Positions 46,800 through 58,165 of a stretch of DNA of 64,000 nucleotides are shown here, one piece after another. How positions within the stretch are numbered: position 1 is the stretch's first letter; each line of letters opens with the position of its first letter. The notes beneath the pieces were generated by a model. That model saw only the letters and a program-made list of their open reading frames with translations. It was not told the DNA's origin and did not search any database. A program made the position numbers and the translations under genes. This DNA is from Diphasiastrum complanatum (lineage: Eukaryota; Streptophyta; Lycopodiopsida; Lycopodiales; Lycopodiaceae): the NCBI GenBank assembly GCA_029204225.1, contig CM055097.1, forward strand, positions 4,250,620-4,314,619, read 5' to 3'.

Positions 46800-48480
46800 T
46801 GAGTCACATAAACTTTTCTTAAGTCAACTTTTGTGAAATACTAAGTTTACTTGATTGGTAAGCCAAGGATCTTATCCTCTTTAGAATTTTATATGATCTT
46901 TTGTATCTAGCGGACAATTTGTAATGCTTGTCGATACACATTATATTTGAATCACTCAAGATTTTCAAAATATACCCAATCCCATTCTTGAAAATCTTGA
47001 GATGATCTTTGCATATTAGTATAATGTCTATCCCTATCCTGGGCACATTGGACATTATCATGTTATTTGTAGCATTTCTTGCATATTGCGCAAAAAATAT
47101 GCTACCTTATGAAACTTGATCATTCAAGTTCCAATTGAAATGGGTGATCTAGGTTCAAAATCATACATAAGCATAAATGGGCTATAGCCGTAGCCAAATG
47201 CTTACTACTATTATAGGGCAACTCAATCAAGGGTAAATACCTCTGCCAATGAGATTGTCATCAAGAACATATGCTCGTAGCATTCGTCCCATTGTTTGAT
47301 TAGTTCTTTCCATCTAACCATTCATCTTGGGATGATCAGAAGATTTGAAGCTCAATGTTGTCTCTAGTCCAGCAAATCAGCCGATCAAAAGTGACCGGCG
47401 CGAACTTCGGATCACGATTGCTCACAATGTCACTTGATAATCTGTAAAGTCTAAACAGATGCTCAACAAATATTTGAGCCAAATCAAAAGCCTTTGCATT
47501 GGTCTTTACTATCATAAATGTAGCCAATTTGGTAAGATGGTCGACAATTACCCAGATTACATCATTTTGTTTATTCTTCTATGGTAACCCAACTACAATC
47601 CATCGAAATAGTATCACATTTCTTATTCAATGGATGCAACAATCCACCAACCTTAAAGCATTTGGCCTTATTTAATTGGCATTGGTCACACTTGACCACA
47701 TAAGATTCTACAAAGGGTTTAAGTTTTGGCCAATAAAAGTCCCTTTTTACCAAAGCTAAATTACTATGTATGCATGGATGCCATGCACAAGGTGAATCAT
47801 GACATTCATTAATTTTTTTTTTTAATTGCATTCACATCGGGCAACATATCTTCCCTTTCTCTAACAAAAGTCCAATACAAATAGAGAAACTATAGCACTC
47901 TTTTATCCTTTCTCCCAGACCCTATAAATTGGTCTTGCTTGATGAGTTTGCTAATACTCTCTTTTGGTTTGGTCCAAACTGTGAGTCTTTCTCACAAAGA
48001 CTTCTCAAGGAGAGATAATAGCATCAACCACACGATTAGTGGTTCACTTCAGAGTCAAATTTATGTATGAGTTCTACCCATTGGGCCTTATGACTTCTCA
48101 AATCATTATAGTTACAAAAGTATTTCAAAGGTTGATGATTTGTGTTCACCATGAAATTATTACCATACAAATAATGTCTCCATGATTTCAGAGCATGGAT
48201 TACCACAAAAAGCTCTTTTTCTTGTGTGATATATCTGACTTGCACATTGGATAACTTTTTGCTCTCAAAAGTAACGGGCTGATCCTCTTGTAAGAGAACA
48301 ACTCCAATAGTTGTATCACTCATGTCAATGTTAATGATGTAAGGGATCTTTGGATATGCTATTCTCAACATGGGAGTGGAGAATGATATGATAAGCTTCA
48401 GTTTACAAAAAATCTCATCTAATATCTCATTCTCTTTATCAGAGGGCTAGGCTTTCCTTTCTAACTCTTTACCCCTTTTT
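46800..48480 (-). pseudogene. Ty3/gypsy pol pseudogene (RNase H and integrase)
   Basis: Right to left: RNase H (IINIDMSDTTIGVVLLQEDQ; FESKKLSNVQVRYITQEKE; LKSWRHYLYG; 48371-48036), integrase zinc module (HDSPCAWHP...ALVKRDFYWPKLK...KCDQCQLNKAKCF, 47800-47640), core (DCSWVTIEE; LSSDIVSNRDPKF, 47590-47400) and a C-terminal part to about 46819. Frames are broken in at least three places. The usual second catalytic region reads SNRDPKF. Confidence 0.87.
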
Positions 48481-48872
48481 AAACATTATTAAGGGGAGCG
48501 ACAATTTTAGAATATTCCTCAATAAACTTTGGGAAGAACATAGTGAAACTAAAAAAAAAGACTTGAGTTCACGAATTGTTTTAGGAATTGGCCATGCCAT
48601 TACTATCTTTACTATTTCATCATCAATCTTGATCCCCTGAGCGATGGTCTTATGACCAAGGTAAATAATTTTCTATCTAAAGAATTTACATCAAGATTCT
48701 TTAGTGAAATGCTTATCCTACCTTAAAATTCTTAAAACAATATGGATATTTTTTTTATGCTCTTTTAATGCTTTACTATAGGTCAAAATACCATCTGGAA
48801 ACACTACTATAGATCGTTCATCATTTGTTGGAAAGTTGTCGGTCCCAAGTTGTTGGAGTTAATCGATTGCGA

Positions 48873-49085
48873 TTAATTAAAAAGATATTGCATTTGGTTA
48901 TCATGTTGTTTATTACTCTGATGAAGTTTCAATATAGCTTTAATTAAGGTGTGAAGTAACTGATTTGGGTTGATTGGTCCTCTCATGTCGGGAGACATTG
49001 GTCCTCTCATGTCGAGAGACACTGGTCGCATTTCAAGAGAGGAAGAAAATTCTCCTCCTACGATCTGAACTTCTTTGTTTGCCAT
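48873..49085 (-). pseudogene. Probable gypsy gag start
   Basis: ATG frame MANKEVQIVGGEFSSSLEMR with a short internal repeat (SLDMRGPMSPDMRGPI). Position upstream of the gypsy pol on the same strand suggests the start of its Gag, but no domain is visible. The 49086-49380 stretch is AT-rich and without features. Confidence 0.35.
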
Positions 49086-49380
49086 TAGCCTAGGAAAAAC
49101 AAATTTTTTTCCCCTTAATTAGCAAGCTTGTGTTGGTTAATGCAATGCATTGTTGAAGCAATATTCATAAAAAAAAAAGGTTTCAAGAATATACATGCTT
49201 GAATGCTATTAACAACAAACTTGAAAATTTTGGCAAAAAGTAAAAACAACTACAAACGCCCACTTATTGTTTTTATGTCCTTTAACTGCTTTGAAAAAAA
49301 ATGAAAGCCACTAAGCTTGAAAAAGAATTCATGAAGCTTTTAGAAAAAATAATAATAAAAAAAAACACTTAGACTAAGCA

Positions 49381-50175
49381 TTTCTCGACTCTATCGACTG
49401 TTGGTAGTGTCATGCTCAATCGATGCCTTCTAGCTCTCACACCACTCACCCACTTCTAGTATTGTGCAACTACTTTGACAATGACAACATCCACCATCTA
49501 CCTCTGATGACGCAACTACTTTGACAATGACAACATCCACCATCTACCTCTGATGACAACTAGTTTGACAATGACATCAGCCACGATCTACCTCAGACAG
49601 CGCAACAGCTCTATGCCATCTTTGTACATACATCTATATAAGTGTGAATTGTACAAGGATGATAGGGGATGAGAATTATAATCTAAATTTCAGAGACAAA
49701 CACATTGTAGATGCTTTCACGCATCGATTCTTTCTTTCAGACTGATTGTCAGAAATAAGAGCTATTATAGAACGTAGTTAGCATTGGAGCGCGGGGTTTC
49801 GCCCACAATTGTTTTGTGGTCCAACATTCACTGACTTGTATTTTCATACTTCAATTTGAATCAATTATCATCTCTCTTTTGTGTTCAGATTAATGTCATG
49901 TGCATGCTTTGCTTTTTACGTTTTGTCTGACTCTCTTATTGATTTTTCTGACTGTTTGCTCTTCTGCTTCCGCAACCCCATCGAGTTTTGTACATGCCCT
50001 CATGACCTAGTGCATGCTTTGCTTTTTATGTTCTGTCTGAATCTCTTATTGATTTTTCTGACTGTCTGCTCTTCCACTTCCGCAACCCCGTCGAGTTTTG
50101 TACATGCCCCGCGTGACCTAGTGCAATGTATGACACCGAAGAAATCGGAGCACGATCCTCCATCTTTTCCCAGCA
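49381..50175 (+). repeat. 5' LTR (truncated) of old plus-strand copia element
   Basis: Shared with 57450-58091, e.g. CAACTACTTTGACAATGACA (three decayed copies here), GATAGGGGATGAGAATT, TTTCTTTCAGACTGATTGTC and GTTTCGCCC. Ends CCCAGCA. The first part of the LTR, present in the 3' copy, is missing here. A 38-bp word with GCAACTACTTTGACAATGAC is tandemly repeated in both LTRs. A near-duplicate GTGCATGCTTTGCTTTTTA(C/T)GTT...CCGCAACCC block is repeated at 49900-49985 and 50011-50095. Confidence 0.8.
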
Positions 50176-50186
50176 AGGTATCAAAG

Positions 50187-50199
50187 TGGTTATCAGAGC
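50187..50199 (+). other. Primer-binding site
   Basis: TGGTTATCAGAGC, an initiator-Met primer site with one extra T, 12 bases beyond the LTR end. Confidence 0.65.
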
Positions 50200-50335
50200 T
50201 ATCTCCATAGCTCGATAAGCTTCCCACAGAGCATGATCCTATCAATCAACAAGATTTTTCTTGTTCTGTAATTAGCACTAGAGCTCCTTTCATAAGTCAT
50301 TGATAGTTATCACTATCACCTAGACTAATTTCCAC

Positions 50336-51048
50336 ATGGATTCCCAAAGCAAGGCAGGTCCCATCGTGGACAAGCTCGATGGATCAAACTACCATTTGTG
50401 GAAATTTAAAATGAAAACTATGCTAATGGCTAAGGAGTTGTATGATGTTGTCATAGATGCAGAGGCAAGACCTGACGCAGACTACACAACAATCTCTCGA
50501 TGGAAGATGCAGGATGGCAAGGCCTTCATGTTGATCATCCTCAACATATCGGACATGCAAATCAACCATGTCTCTGAAGCTCAGAACTTGAAAGAAGTTT
50601 GGGACATCTTGAGCACATTATACTATGTGTGGGACATAGCTTTTAAGCTACACCTCAGAAGGAGATTCTTCTCTCTCAAGATGATGAATGGTGATTCACT
50701 ACAGAATCACATCAACTAGTACAAGAACCTATTGCAACAAATGGCCATTGTCAAATCAATGATAGATGATCAAAACGTAGTAATGACACTGCTTTCAAAA
50801 CTTTCCAAGTTCATATGACAACTGGGTGACGATCATCACGACACACCTAGAATTGACTCTATCAAGAGTCAACACGATGTTGTTGTAGGAAGATACTCAA
50901 AAGAATGGATCTTCTAGTTCCTTGATAGTCAACTCTCAGTACACAAACAATGATACATTCATGACAAACCACCAAGAAGCGTCAGGGATGACACTATCAT
51001 GGTTTCTTGATTCCGTAGCCACTTAGAATATGACCATCCATATCAGCC
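50336..51048 (+). pseudogene. Old copia element: Gag and start of protease
   Basis: ATG at 50336, MDSQSKAGPIVDKLDGSNYH and LWKFKMKTMLMAKELYDVV, a copia-type Gag. A stop after SLQNHIN at 50719 and frame changes follow. The protease starts near 51005 (FLDSVAT, usually LDSGAT; G and S changed), and the frame runs into element B at 51049. The continuation lies at 55335. Confidence 0.85.
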
Positions 51049-51090
51049 ATTAGAGAAACTTAGAGCCCGATGAGGGCCTTTGAAAAAGAT
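51049..51090 (+). repeat. Element B left terminal inverted repeat (degenerate)
   Basis: ATTAGAGAAACTTAGAGCCC; matches the right end (ATTAGAGAAAATATGGGCCC) imperfectly over about 30 bases, both with AGGGCC just inside. Two CTGCCC words follow at about 51250 and 51272. Confidence 0.7.
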
Positions 51091-51399
51091 GCTTTTTTTT
51101 TTCTTATTTTCATTGCCATGTGGACCAATTGAAACCTTAGCTTCGGGGTTCTACGTAATGTAGAATTTTCCAAATATAAATAAAATAAAAACTTTTTAAA
51201 TATATTGTTGTTTCGTCAGGTAGCATGTGAAATGCTATTGGTTGATGAGACCTGCCCTTCCAGCTCATCACTGCCCGAAGAGACCCAAAAATATTGAAAA
51301 TGAATATGACAGATGGTTGAGATGACAAAATCGATGTACCATTAATGTATATGCATTGTCAAACCATGGTTAATAGGGATAACCAAAGCTAATTTGTGG

Positions 51400-51682
51400 C
51401 GTCAAATAGATCAGTGTTTCAAATTTTTGCATGCAAATTACGAATGGCGCCATCAAGGAAGCCGTGATCCTCAATTGACTCCGTGCTTCTATTCAACGAG
51501 ACAGATGATAATGGATTATGGGTGCCAAAAAAATGTTCAAAAAACTCTTGGATTTTGATGCATCCATCATCAAGAGGAGTATTTTGAAAAAGGAAAATGC
51601 CTCAATGCCCTTTAAGACAAGAGGAATATCTGCTACAAAATTGCCTTCCTCTGTATTAGGAAGGACTTTTATTTCTTTTTGA
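51400..51682 (+). pseudogene. Element B gene 1 remnant
   Basis: Plus-strand frame with SVFQIFACKLRMAPSRK, a stop, then SIDSVLLFNETDDNGLW and DASIIKRSILKKENASM. It corresponds to 15120-15320 in element A. It overlaps the last exon of the minus-strand histone-Ulp1 gene, probably because a deletion pulled the two convergent genes together. Confidence 0.55.
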
Positions 51683-53611
51683 TCATATACAATAAGATTT
51701 GCATCCTGAACAAGCTGAAAGGTTGTTAAGGCAGGAGCAGCTTCCTTTTGAAGGCCCTTGAATGCAGGTGCAACGCTTACAACATCGTACTGGGCAAAGG
51801 TTCTGATCAACTCTTGTTGAAATCTATATACATCATCAAGAGTATACGGCTCAAGAGTGAACCGTCATCACAAAACACGAGAATCAGCAAATTACAAACA
51901 ATGATAGTAATAAAATATGAATCAGAATGAAAGGAACTACAAATGAATAGAATATTACCTTTTCAATATCTACATCTGTTTGTAAAATATACCATTTAAA
52001 AAATAGCTTCGTATTGTACAGGACGAACCATGCACAACTAAAAGCGTCATTTTGATGTACACACTGCATATATAGAATAAAAATTAGTAATATTATGATA
52101 GAAATTTTATTTATGCTATGACGATACATTTGAATTAAAAAAGACATACATGCATATCAAATATAAATTGAATATACCTTGAGAGATTTAATAGTTATAT
52201 CTCCAATTGAAGTTGCCGTTGTCGGTATTTTTCGAACGACATCATGTAGTAGAGAATCAAATTCTCCATGTGTATTTGCAGCTGAGTTTAATTTTACACA
52301 TAGAAAATTTGATACTCCCTCCTTATTTATCTTTACAAAAAGAATGTTTAGGCTCCAATGCCGACTGCAACAACCAAGATACAAATATCGTTAAATTCAT
52401 ATTTATGAAAAAATTCCGTTCTTATTAAAGCAATGAGGCATGCAACAATCCATATTAAAGCAACAAAAAGAAAAGAGCAATCCTTACTTAATTTCATATG
52501 GAATCAAATAAAATTTCGCCACAGGACTGCACTCGATAAAATAGACAGTCTTCTCAAAATTGGCTTCTTTCGCCTTTACCGCTCCCATGAGAAATGGACT
52601 AACTACAAAAACTGTACCATGGGAATTGAAACTAAGACTATTTTGCAAAAAAAAAACTCCAACCTCTACTATTGCACTTGAAATTTTTGAGGTCTTATCT
52701 TTTAGCTCGGCACAGAATTTGGGACCTAATCTAAAGCTTCTACATGTATCTGGAAGAAAAAAATCAAAAAAGTTGCCGAGAAGATCAATTTTGTTAGCTA
52801 GGTAGGCCTCGTATTGATTATAATGGTCAGAATACAAAAAAACCTAGGCTGGATCGTATGGAATTCTCACAAAAACATTATGTACAGGAGCAGAAATAGA
52901 AGTGGAAAGAATATTTACGCATTTCTCTGTTATTCTGTCTAGCTCCTCTTGGGTAATCAACACTTTTGGTGATGAAACCTGCAGAGGAGGACGAATAACA
53001 GGAGGAGGACTGGGTGAAGATTCTCGATCTGAGTCAGATTCTCCAACATCTGACTCAGAGCTCAGGAAGACACGGGGTCTCTTGGCTAGGATACGTCTAG
53101 GAGGAAAGGAAGCAGCTGGCCTTCGAGATCTAGCCTTCTTGGGGACAACCTGCTTTCTCTTCCTCCTAGAGGTGGTAGGCACGTTGGTTCTATCCAGAGG
53201 CAGGTCTCTGGAGGTGCTAGCATTATCAACATGCAGACTAGAATATCCGTCCTGAAGCCTTTTGAGAATGACGAAATCCTTTGACATGATGGTGACACGC
53301 TTACCATGCACTGCCAAAAGACAAGTATCCTCAAAAAATTGGGATAGAAAATCTTCTAGAGCACCCTGCAAGGCCTGCATGGCTGTCACGACAAAACGAA
53401 CATCCAGTCCAAGTGACAGAGTGACATTCCGTACAGATCAGCCGAAAGGAGCTCTAGGGATCAACAATTCAGTTGATCTCTAGAGTTTTCTGATCTCCCT
53501 CAGCCAGACCGGCTTCCTGCCACGCCTACGGTCAATACCAGGGGAAACACGGGAATGGGATGGTTGTACAGTGGTGATGGCACGAGCGGTGGATTTGGTC
53601 CTGGCCATCAT
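51493..53611 (-). pseudogene. Element B: CENH3/H3-like histone fold fused to Ulp1-type protease
   Basis: Exons 53611-52488, 52364-52178, 52063-51959 and about 51861-51493, about 594 residues. The N-terminus MMARTKSTARA keeps the H3 ARTK start. The fold follows: LREIRK, RSTELLIPRAPF, SVRNVT, QALQGALEDFLSQFFEDT, LAVHGKRVTIMSKD (to about residue 130). A basic linker (RRKRKQVVPKKARSRR) and a Ser/Asp/Glu-rich stretch lead to the protease: RHWSLN (His), VKLNSA (Asn in place of Asp) and QNDAFSCAW (Gln at -6, Cys). Exon 2 is 187 nt in both copies with the same phases. Defects: TAG after REIRKL, TGA after RAPFG, TAG after PYDPA, and the last acceptor reads GG instead of AG. The first exon keeps one frame over 1.1 kb apart from three stops. 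The end overlaps gene 1 sequence. Confidence 0.83.
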
Positions 53612-54085
53612 TCTCGGAAGAAGAGAATTAACAAAAAGAAGATTGAACAAAAAAAAGTGGATCAAAACAAAAAAATTTGCGATGAAAGGGCACTTGAGAT
53701 CGATACTAACACTGAATATCGATTTCGAGCGCAAGACCTACAGAGATTATTTGCAGGAAAGAGATGTGCGCTCGAAAGCAATATTGCATAACAGGTGGTA
53801 ACGGACTCGAGCGCACTGTGAGAGGGCGGAAGCTTAAAAGATGAAAGAGCGTGCTTGAGAGCGATATCGGGAGCCAAAAGCAAAAAATTTGTGGAAAAAA
53901 ATGAAAATTCAGAGGACTTATATATACGAAATTTTTGCACGTGTGAAAAGATGGTCGAGACACGTGTCGTCAGATGATTAGACCACATGGAATGTCCGTA
54001 CTGACAATGATGAGCCAATTATGAGGCCACGTAGGCTGAGACACATGTGCGAATCCCTAACGATGTGTGTCATTCTCGCACGTCA
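53612..54085 (-). promoter_or_regulatory. Element B histone gene promoter region
   Basis: On the minus strand CACACGTGCAAAAATTTCGT is followed by a TATATATAAG box (about 53918-53930). Element A has a matching CACACGTGCAAAATTTTAGT-TATAAATG, but there it precedes plus-strand gene 3. A second CACGTG lies at about 53962. Between the TATA box and the ATG are words like GAGCGC...GAGAGCGATATCGG (53853-53870) and GCGCTCGAAAGCAATATTGC, related to the GCGC-AAGTGCGATAT words of element A. Confidence 0.6.
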
Positions 54086-54967
54086 TCTTAAACATTGTTG
54101 CATATGCTTCCCTATTGATGCTAGAAAAGTCATATGCCCCCTGAAGCAATGTAGTGTCTAATATTTTTCCAGCTTCATCCATAATGCTATCAGTAACTAA
54201 AGCCTTAATCTTTTTCATTTTGTTATTATTTAACATTGATTTCATTGATTTAGAAGTCAAGATAAAGCCTAGTGAGTTTGCAATTGAAATCTCATCGGCC
54301 AAATGGTCTTCAACAACCAATGCTGATCTGCATTGCAAACATAATGTTCATAAAAATGTTAGTAGAAATTAGGACACTCATAATATTCACAGTAGTATAT
54401 AATAAGCAAATCAACCAGTCTTTTCCTCTTGTTGGACCTTTCTGTTGAGCACATCCATATTTTTAACATGAGACAAATATGAGATACGCATGGATTGAAA
54501 TGCAATTTTTATCTCATCATTACTAGTTGTATAATGATGCAAAGAAGATTTCAACCTTTGGATCTCCTCCTTGAGTATCTCATTTTCATCCAAACAAGTT
54601 TTCATCTTTGTAGATTTTCTTTGCACTCCTTCGATATTTTCCTTGATTCCTCTTCCAAATAATGTATTCTTTGCATTGAATGTGCATTCCCATAGAGCAT
54701 CAAATTCTCACAGTAACCCAAAAGGCCATTTTTACCATGACACATATAGATTATTAACTGACTCACCAAATGAAAATCTGGGTGCTGCAATGAACATGGA
54801 TCAATAGGATAAAATGTTCCTGATGACCATAAATCTACATGTTTTAGCTTTTCCTCCCTGTATCGGACCATATCAGAAGTTGACAATTTGGGTTGCTTTG
54901 AATTTATCGTCCTGAGCAGAGCATATTCTGGTGAAAGATCCACATGAAAATGATAAAGCTTTGTCAT
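54086..54967 (-). pseudogene. Element B transposase-like gene, 5' half only
   Basis: ATG at 54967 (MTKLYHFHVDLSPEYALL), matching the element A start. It continues through VDLWSSGTFYPIDP and GLLGYCENL, then a frameshift near 54605 and a coiled coil (ENEILKEEIQRLKSSLHHYT) to about 54411. Exon 2 begins after TTTGCAATGCAG at about 54328 (SALVVEDHLADEIS) and stops at REAYATMFK near 54090, where a deletion joins it to other element sequence. None of the three acidic catalytic positions remains. Confidence 0.75.
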
Positions 54968-55289
54968 CAGTACAATAGTATAGTAACAAACAACACAATG
55001 ACAATAACAAAGTTGGAGATGGCGCTAACGACTCTGCTGGAGATAGAGATGGCGTAGGTTTTTCTCAGAAATGTCACTCCTAGTTCAAATTTTTGAGTGT
55101 TCCTACTATTGGAAGGGAACATTTCAGCATTTTGAAAGATTATATTTTAACTGTGGTTAAACACTAGTGAAGTTTGATGTGACTAAACTAAGGTGCATTC
55201 ATTCACATGGAAAGTAGTGCGAACAGATGCAAAAAGAATTTGAAAAATGATATTATGATTATTTTATAGTTTTTTTTCTCTCTCCTACA

Positions 55290-55334
55290 TGGCATTTCTT
55301 ATAGGGCCCTCTTTGGGCCCATATTTTCTCTAAT
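55290..55334 (-). repeat. Element B right terminal inverted repeat
   Basis: Reverse complement begins ATTAGAGAAAATATGGGCCC and continues to AAGAAATGCCATGTAGGA, closely matching the inner part of element A's right end. Confidence 0.75.
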
Positions 55335-55922
55335 GTGTTTCAAATCCTATACACCGTACAATACCAAGAAGTGTGTTCACCTAGGCGACAATAGCACACA
55401 TGCTATCGAAGGTGAAGGCACTGTGAGATTGCATTTTGCAAATGATCAATTCAAACTACTCTTGAATGTTCTTCATGTACCAAATCTTTCTACAAATCTG
55501 CTCTCTGTTCGTAGAATAATAGATGTAGTCCATAAAATATAATTCAAATCAAATCAATCTAAAGTAATCGATTAGCACTCAAAAGATGCATGGATAGTTG
55601 TATATATTAAGTCATTGCTATTATGTCTCTAATTAGGCTCTTAGTACTTTTGAACAAATCATTTACTTTGGCATTATAGAATTGATCATTTAAATTATGC
55701 TTCTATATCAAACATGTCTAAACAGTCCATTTTGCTTGATCTCGACTATCCAGATGGTAAAGTCGAATTGGTTGTCCATCAAGATTGTATGATCGAAAAA
55801 CATACTAGGAAGCCCTTTAGATCAAGTCACCAGCATGTAGCTAGGGATCTATTAGACATTGTACATTCATACATATGTGGCCCAATGTAGAATCCATCAT
55901 TGAAGGATGCAAAGTATTTTAT
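55335..55922 (+). pseudogene. Old copia element: protease end and pre-integrase
   Basis: FKSYTPYNTKK, VHLGDNSTHAIEGEGTVRL, LNVLHVPNLSTNLLSV (55340-55510), then LWHYRIDHLNYASISNM, HQDCMIEKHTRKPF and DIVHSYICGP with the first integrase Asp. It runs up to KDAKYF at the solo LTR. Confidence 0.88.
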
Positions 55923-56622
55923 TGTGAAGAATTGCCAAAAATTGGCAAATCTAGCCTGATAAAAAACCATGTAGTATATGTAAATTTTGTACATAAGTGG
56001 ATTCCACACGTGTGAGGCCAATATGCCACGTGGCAATCCACTCCTAATGTAGGTTAGGTCAAGTCCATAGGGTTGGTCATGTCATTTTGGTAGTGATTCC
56101 TAGTTTATAGGACCTAAGTCCTAGATTTAAGGTGAAAATTTGACCAACTAGCTATTTACCAAGCATGACTCTAGGAGATAGACTAGGGGTTCATTTTAGG
56201 TCAAGGAGAGTGAGTTAAATTCCTTATTACATGCTGGAAATCCACCTAACTTCAAGAAGGAAGTCGAATTTGCTATGTATTCCCTCTCTCCATAGTGAGA
56301 AGATAGAAAATTTCTGGAGCTCATTGGCAATCTTAAGCTAGTTCACTATGTACATTGAGTTTTTGTGATCCAAATGAACCCAAATCAATTTCTACTTGTT
56401 TCTCAGGTTGAAGGCCGTACTACAGCCTGTATTACACACATGTGGGCTCGGATTTCAATGTTGATCAATGCTTTTGATTATAATGCTTGTTGTTTGTCAA
56501 ATTGCCAATTTAGATCAACTTTTTTGTGTCTAGTTTTTTGATAGATTGTTAAGCAAGCATCCAATCACTCTTGTTGATCTTTTATAGATCCATTTATGGT
56601 CCTAAAGTACAGTAATTTCACA
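55923..56622 (+). repeat. Solo LTR with TTTAT target duplication
   Basis: 700 bp from TGTGAAGAATTGCC to AATTTCACA, flanked by TTTAT at 55918-55922 and 56623-56627. Taking out the LTR and one TTTAT restores the integrase frame KYFITSIDEF. It belongs to the same LTR family as 1738-2420 and 13917-24193. It has CCACACGTGTGAG (near 56006) and CACACATGTG (near 56434) palindromes. Confidence 0.93.
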
Positions 56623-57235
56623 TTTATTACTTCTATTGATGAATTTTCTAGAAGGACAATAATGTATTTTATCAAGAAGGAATCAGAGACATTCAACTTC
56701 TTTAAAGCCTTCAAGGAGTGTGTACAGAAAGAAACTGGTAAGAAGATCAAAGCCCTGAGGTCCGACAATGGTGGAGAGTACATATCGACTGAATTAAAGG
56801 AGTACTGCCTCAATCAAGGCATCAAACGATAGTTCATAACTCCCAATTCGTCTCAATCTAATGGATTAGCAAAGCGAAAGAATCATATCATTGTCGAGTT
56901 AGCCAAGTGGCTCATTTACGAATGTCTTACCTAAGAGGGCCTTAGTCAAGCATCTATTTTGGATGTAAGCTGCACCTTATGAGGTTTGGACAAGGTCTAA
57001 GCCTTCAATGAAGAACCTACGAGTATTTGGATGTATCACATATGCGCAAATCTGGAAGGAGACAAGGAAGAAATTGGACTTCTAAATTCTCAAATCCATC
57101 CACATCGGCTACACTTCCTCCGATAACGCCTACAAGTTGTAGAGAACCGATATCCAGCAAATGATTTTCAGTAGGGATACAATCTTTATCGAGGATCAAT
57201 TCATCATGCATTTCTTAGTCTAAAGATCAATGCAT
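56623..57235 (+). pseudogene. Old copia element: integrase core and C-terminus
   Basis: SIDEFSRRTIMYFIKKESE, RSDNGGEYIS (second Asp), a stop after NQGIKR, then SNGLAKRKN where the usual AERKN catalytic Glu is replaced by Lys. It continues with VFGCITYAQIWKETRKKLDF and HIGYTSSDNAYKL. RT and RNase H are absent: the sequence passes within 30 bases to the purine tract, so about 2 kb was deleted. Confidence 0.88.
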
Positions 57236-57255
57236 TCATGGATCCAGATAAGGGA

Positions 57256-57280
57256 GGGGGGGGGGGGGGGGGGGGGGGGG
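57256..57280 (+). repeat. Poly-G run of 25 at the polypurine tract
   Basis: AAGGGAGGGG expands into 25 consecutive G directly before the LTR start TATTAAATTT. It is probably a polypurine tract lengthened by replication slippage. Confidence 0.9.
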
Positions 57281-58091
57281 TATTAAATTTATTCCTCTAC
57301 TCTCCTAAATTCCATGTTAATCTAGTTCTATTCACATTGTTGTTGTTTTACACACATTGTTACATAGTCTTCGAGAATACTCTATTATCAGAGATAGACG
57401 TCAAAGTGGCAGTTATCGACTATCGTCGAACTGTCGAGAGGACTGTCTCAACTCTATTGACTGTCAGTAGCGTCACGCTCGACTTCAAACAATCGAAGCC
57501 TTCTCTTGCTCACACCACTCGCACTTCCAATACTGCGCAACTACTTTGACAATGACAGCAGCCATGATCTTCTGACAACGCAACTACTTTGACAATGACA
57601 GCAGCCATGATCTACCTCAGATGGTGCAACAACTCCATGCCATTTTTGTACATACGTCTGCATAAGTATAACTTGTATAACGATGATAGGGGATGAGAAT
57701 TGTATCTAATACTTATATTTTTAGAGACATACACATTGTAGATGCTTTCACACATCGAGTCTTTCTTTCAGACTGATTGTCAGAAATAAGCTCATCACTA
57801 TTAATAAAACGTAATTAGCATTCAAGCACATGGTTTCGCCCGCAATTGTTTTGTGCTCCATCATTCGTTGACTTGTATTTTCATACCTCAATCTGAATCA
57901 ATTATCATCTCTCTTTTGTGTTCAGATTAATGTCATGTGCATGCTTTTCTTTTTACGTTCTTATTCTCTTATTGAATTTTTTGATTGTCTGCTCTTCTGC
58001 TTCCGCAACTCCATCAAGTTTTGTGCATGCTTGCGTGACTTGGCGCAACGTATGACACTGAGGGAAATCGAAGCATCTTTCTTTCCCAACA
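57281..58091 (+). repeat. 3' LTR of old plus-strand copia element
   Basis: Starts TATTAAATTT after the G run (a decayed TG start is likely) and ends CCCAACA. From about 57450 it aligns with the 5' LTR 49381-50175, including the repeated GCAACTACTTTGACAATGAC words. Confidence 0.82.
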
Positions 58092-58165
58092 TATGGGTTG
58101 AGGCAGGCCTACTAACCTCCTTATGAGATAAGAATTTGAGACCAGTCCAAATGTGGGCCTAGCAC
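58092..58165 (-). repeat. Piece of gypsy LTR (partner of 46010-46622)
   Basis: AGGCAGGCCTACTAACCTCC and GTCCAAATGTGGGC match 46560-46615. It lies directly beyond the copia 3' LTR, so the copia element may have landed in the 5' LTR of the gypsy element. Confidence 0.5.

Larger units (their letters stand above)
51049..55334. mobile_element. Element B: internally deleted relative of element A
   Basis: Ends start ATTAGAGAAA on both sides (left 51049, right reverse complement to 55334) and share GGAATGCC/GAAATGCCATGTAGGA with element A's right end. It interrupts the protease codons of a copia element, so the borders are fixed. Contents: gene 1 remnant (+), full histone-Ulp1 gene (-), a promoter stretch, and the first two exons of the transposase-like gene (-). 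Gene 3 and the last transposase exons are deleted. Proteins differ a lot from those of element A, so the two copies are old and separate members of one family. No target duplication could be identified. Confidence 0.82.
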
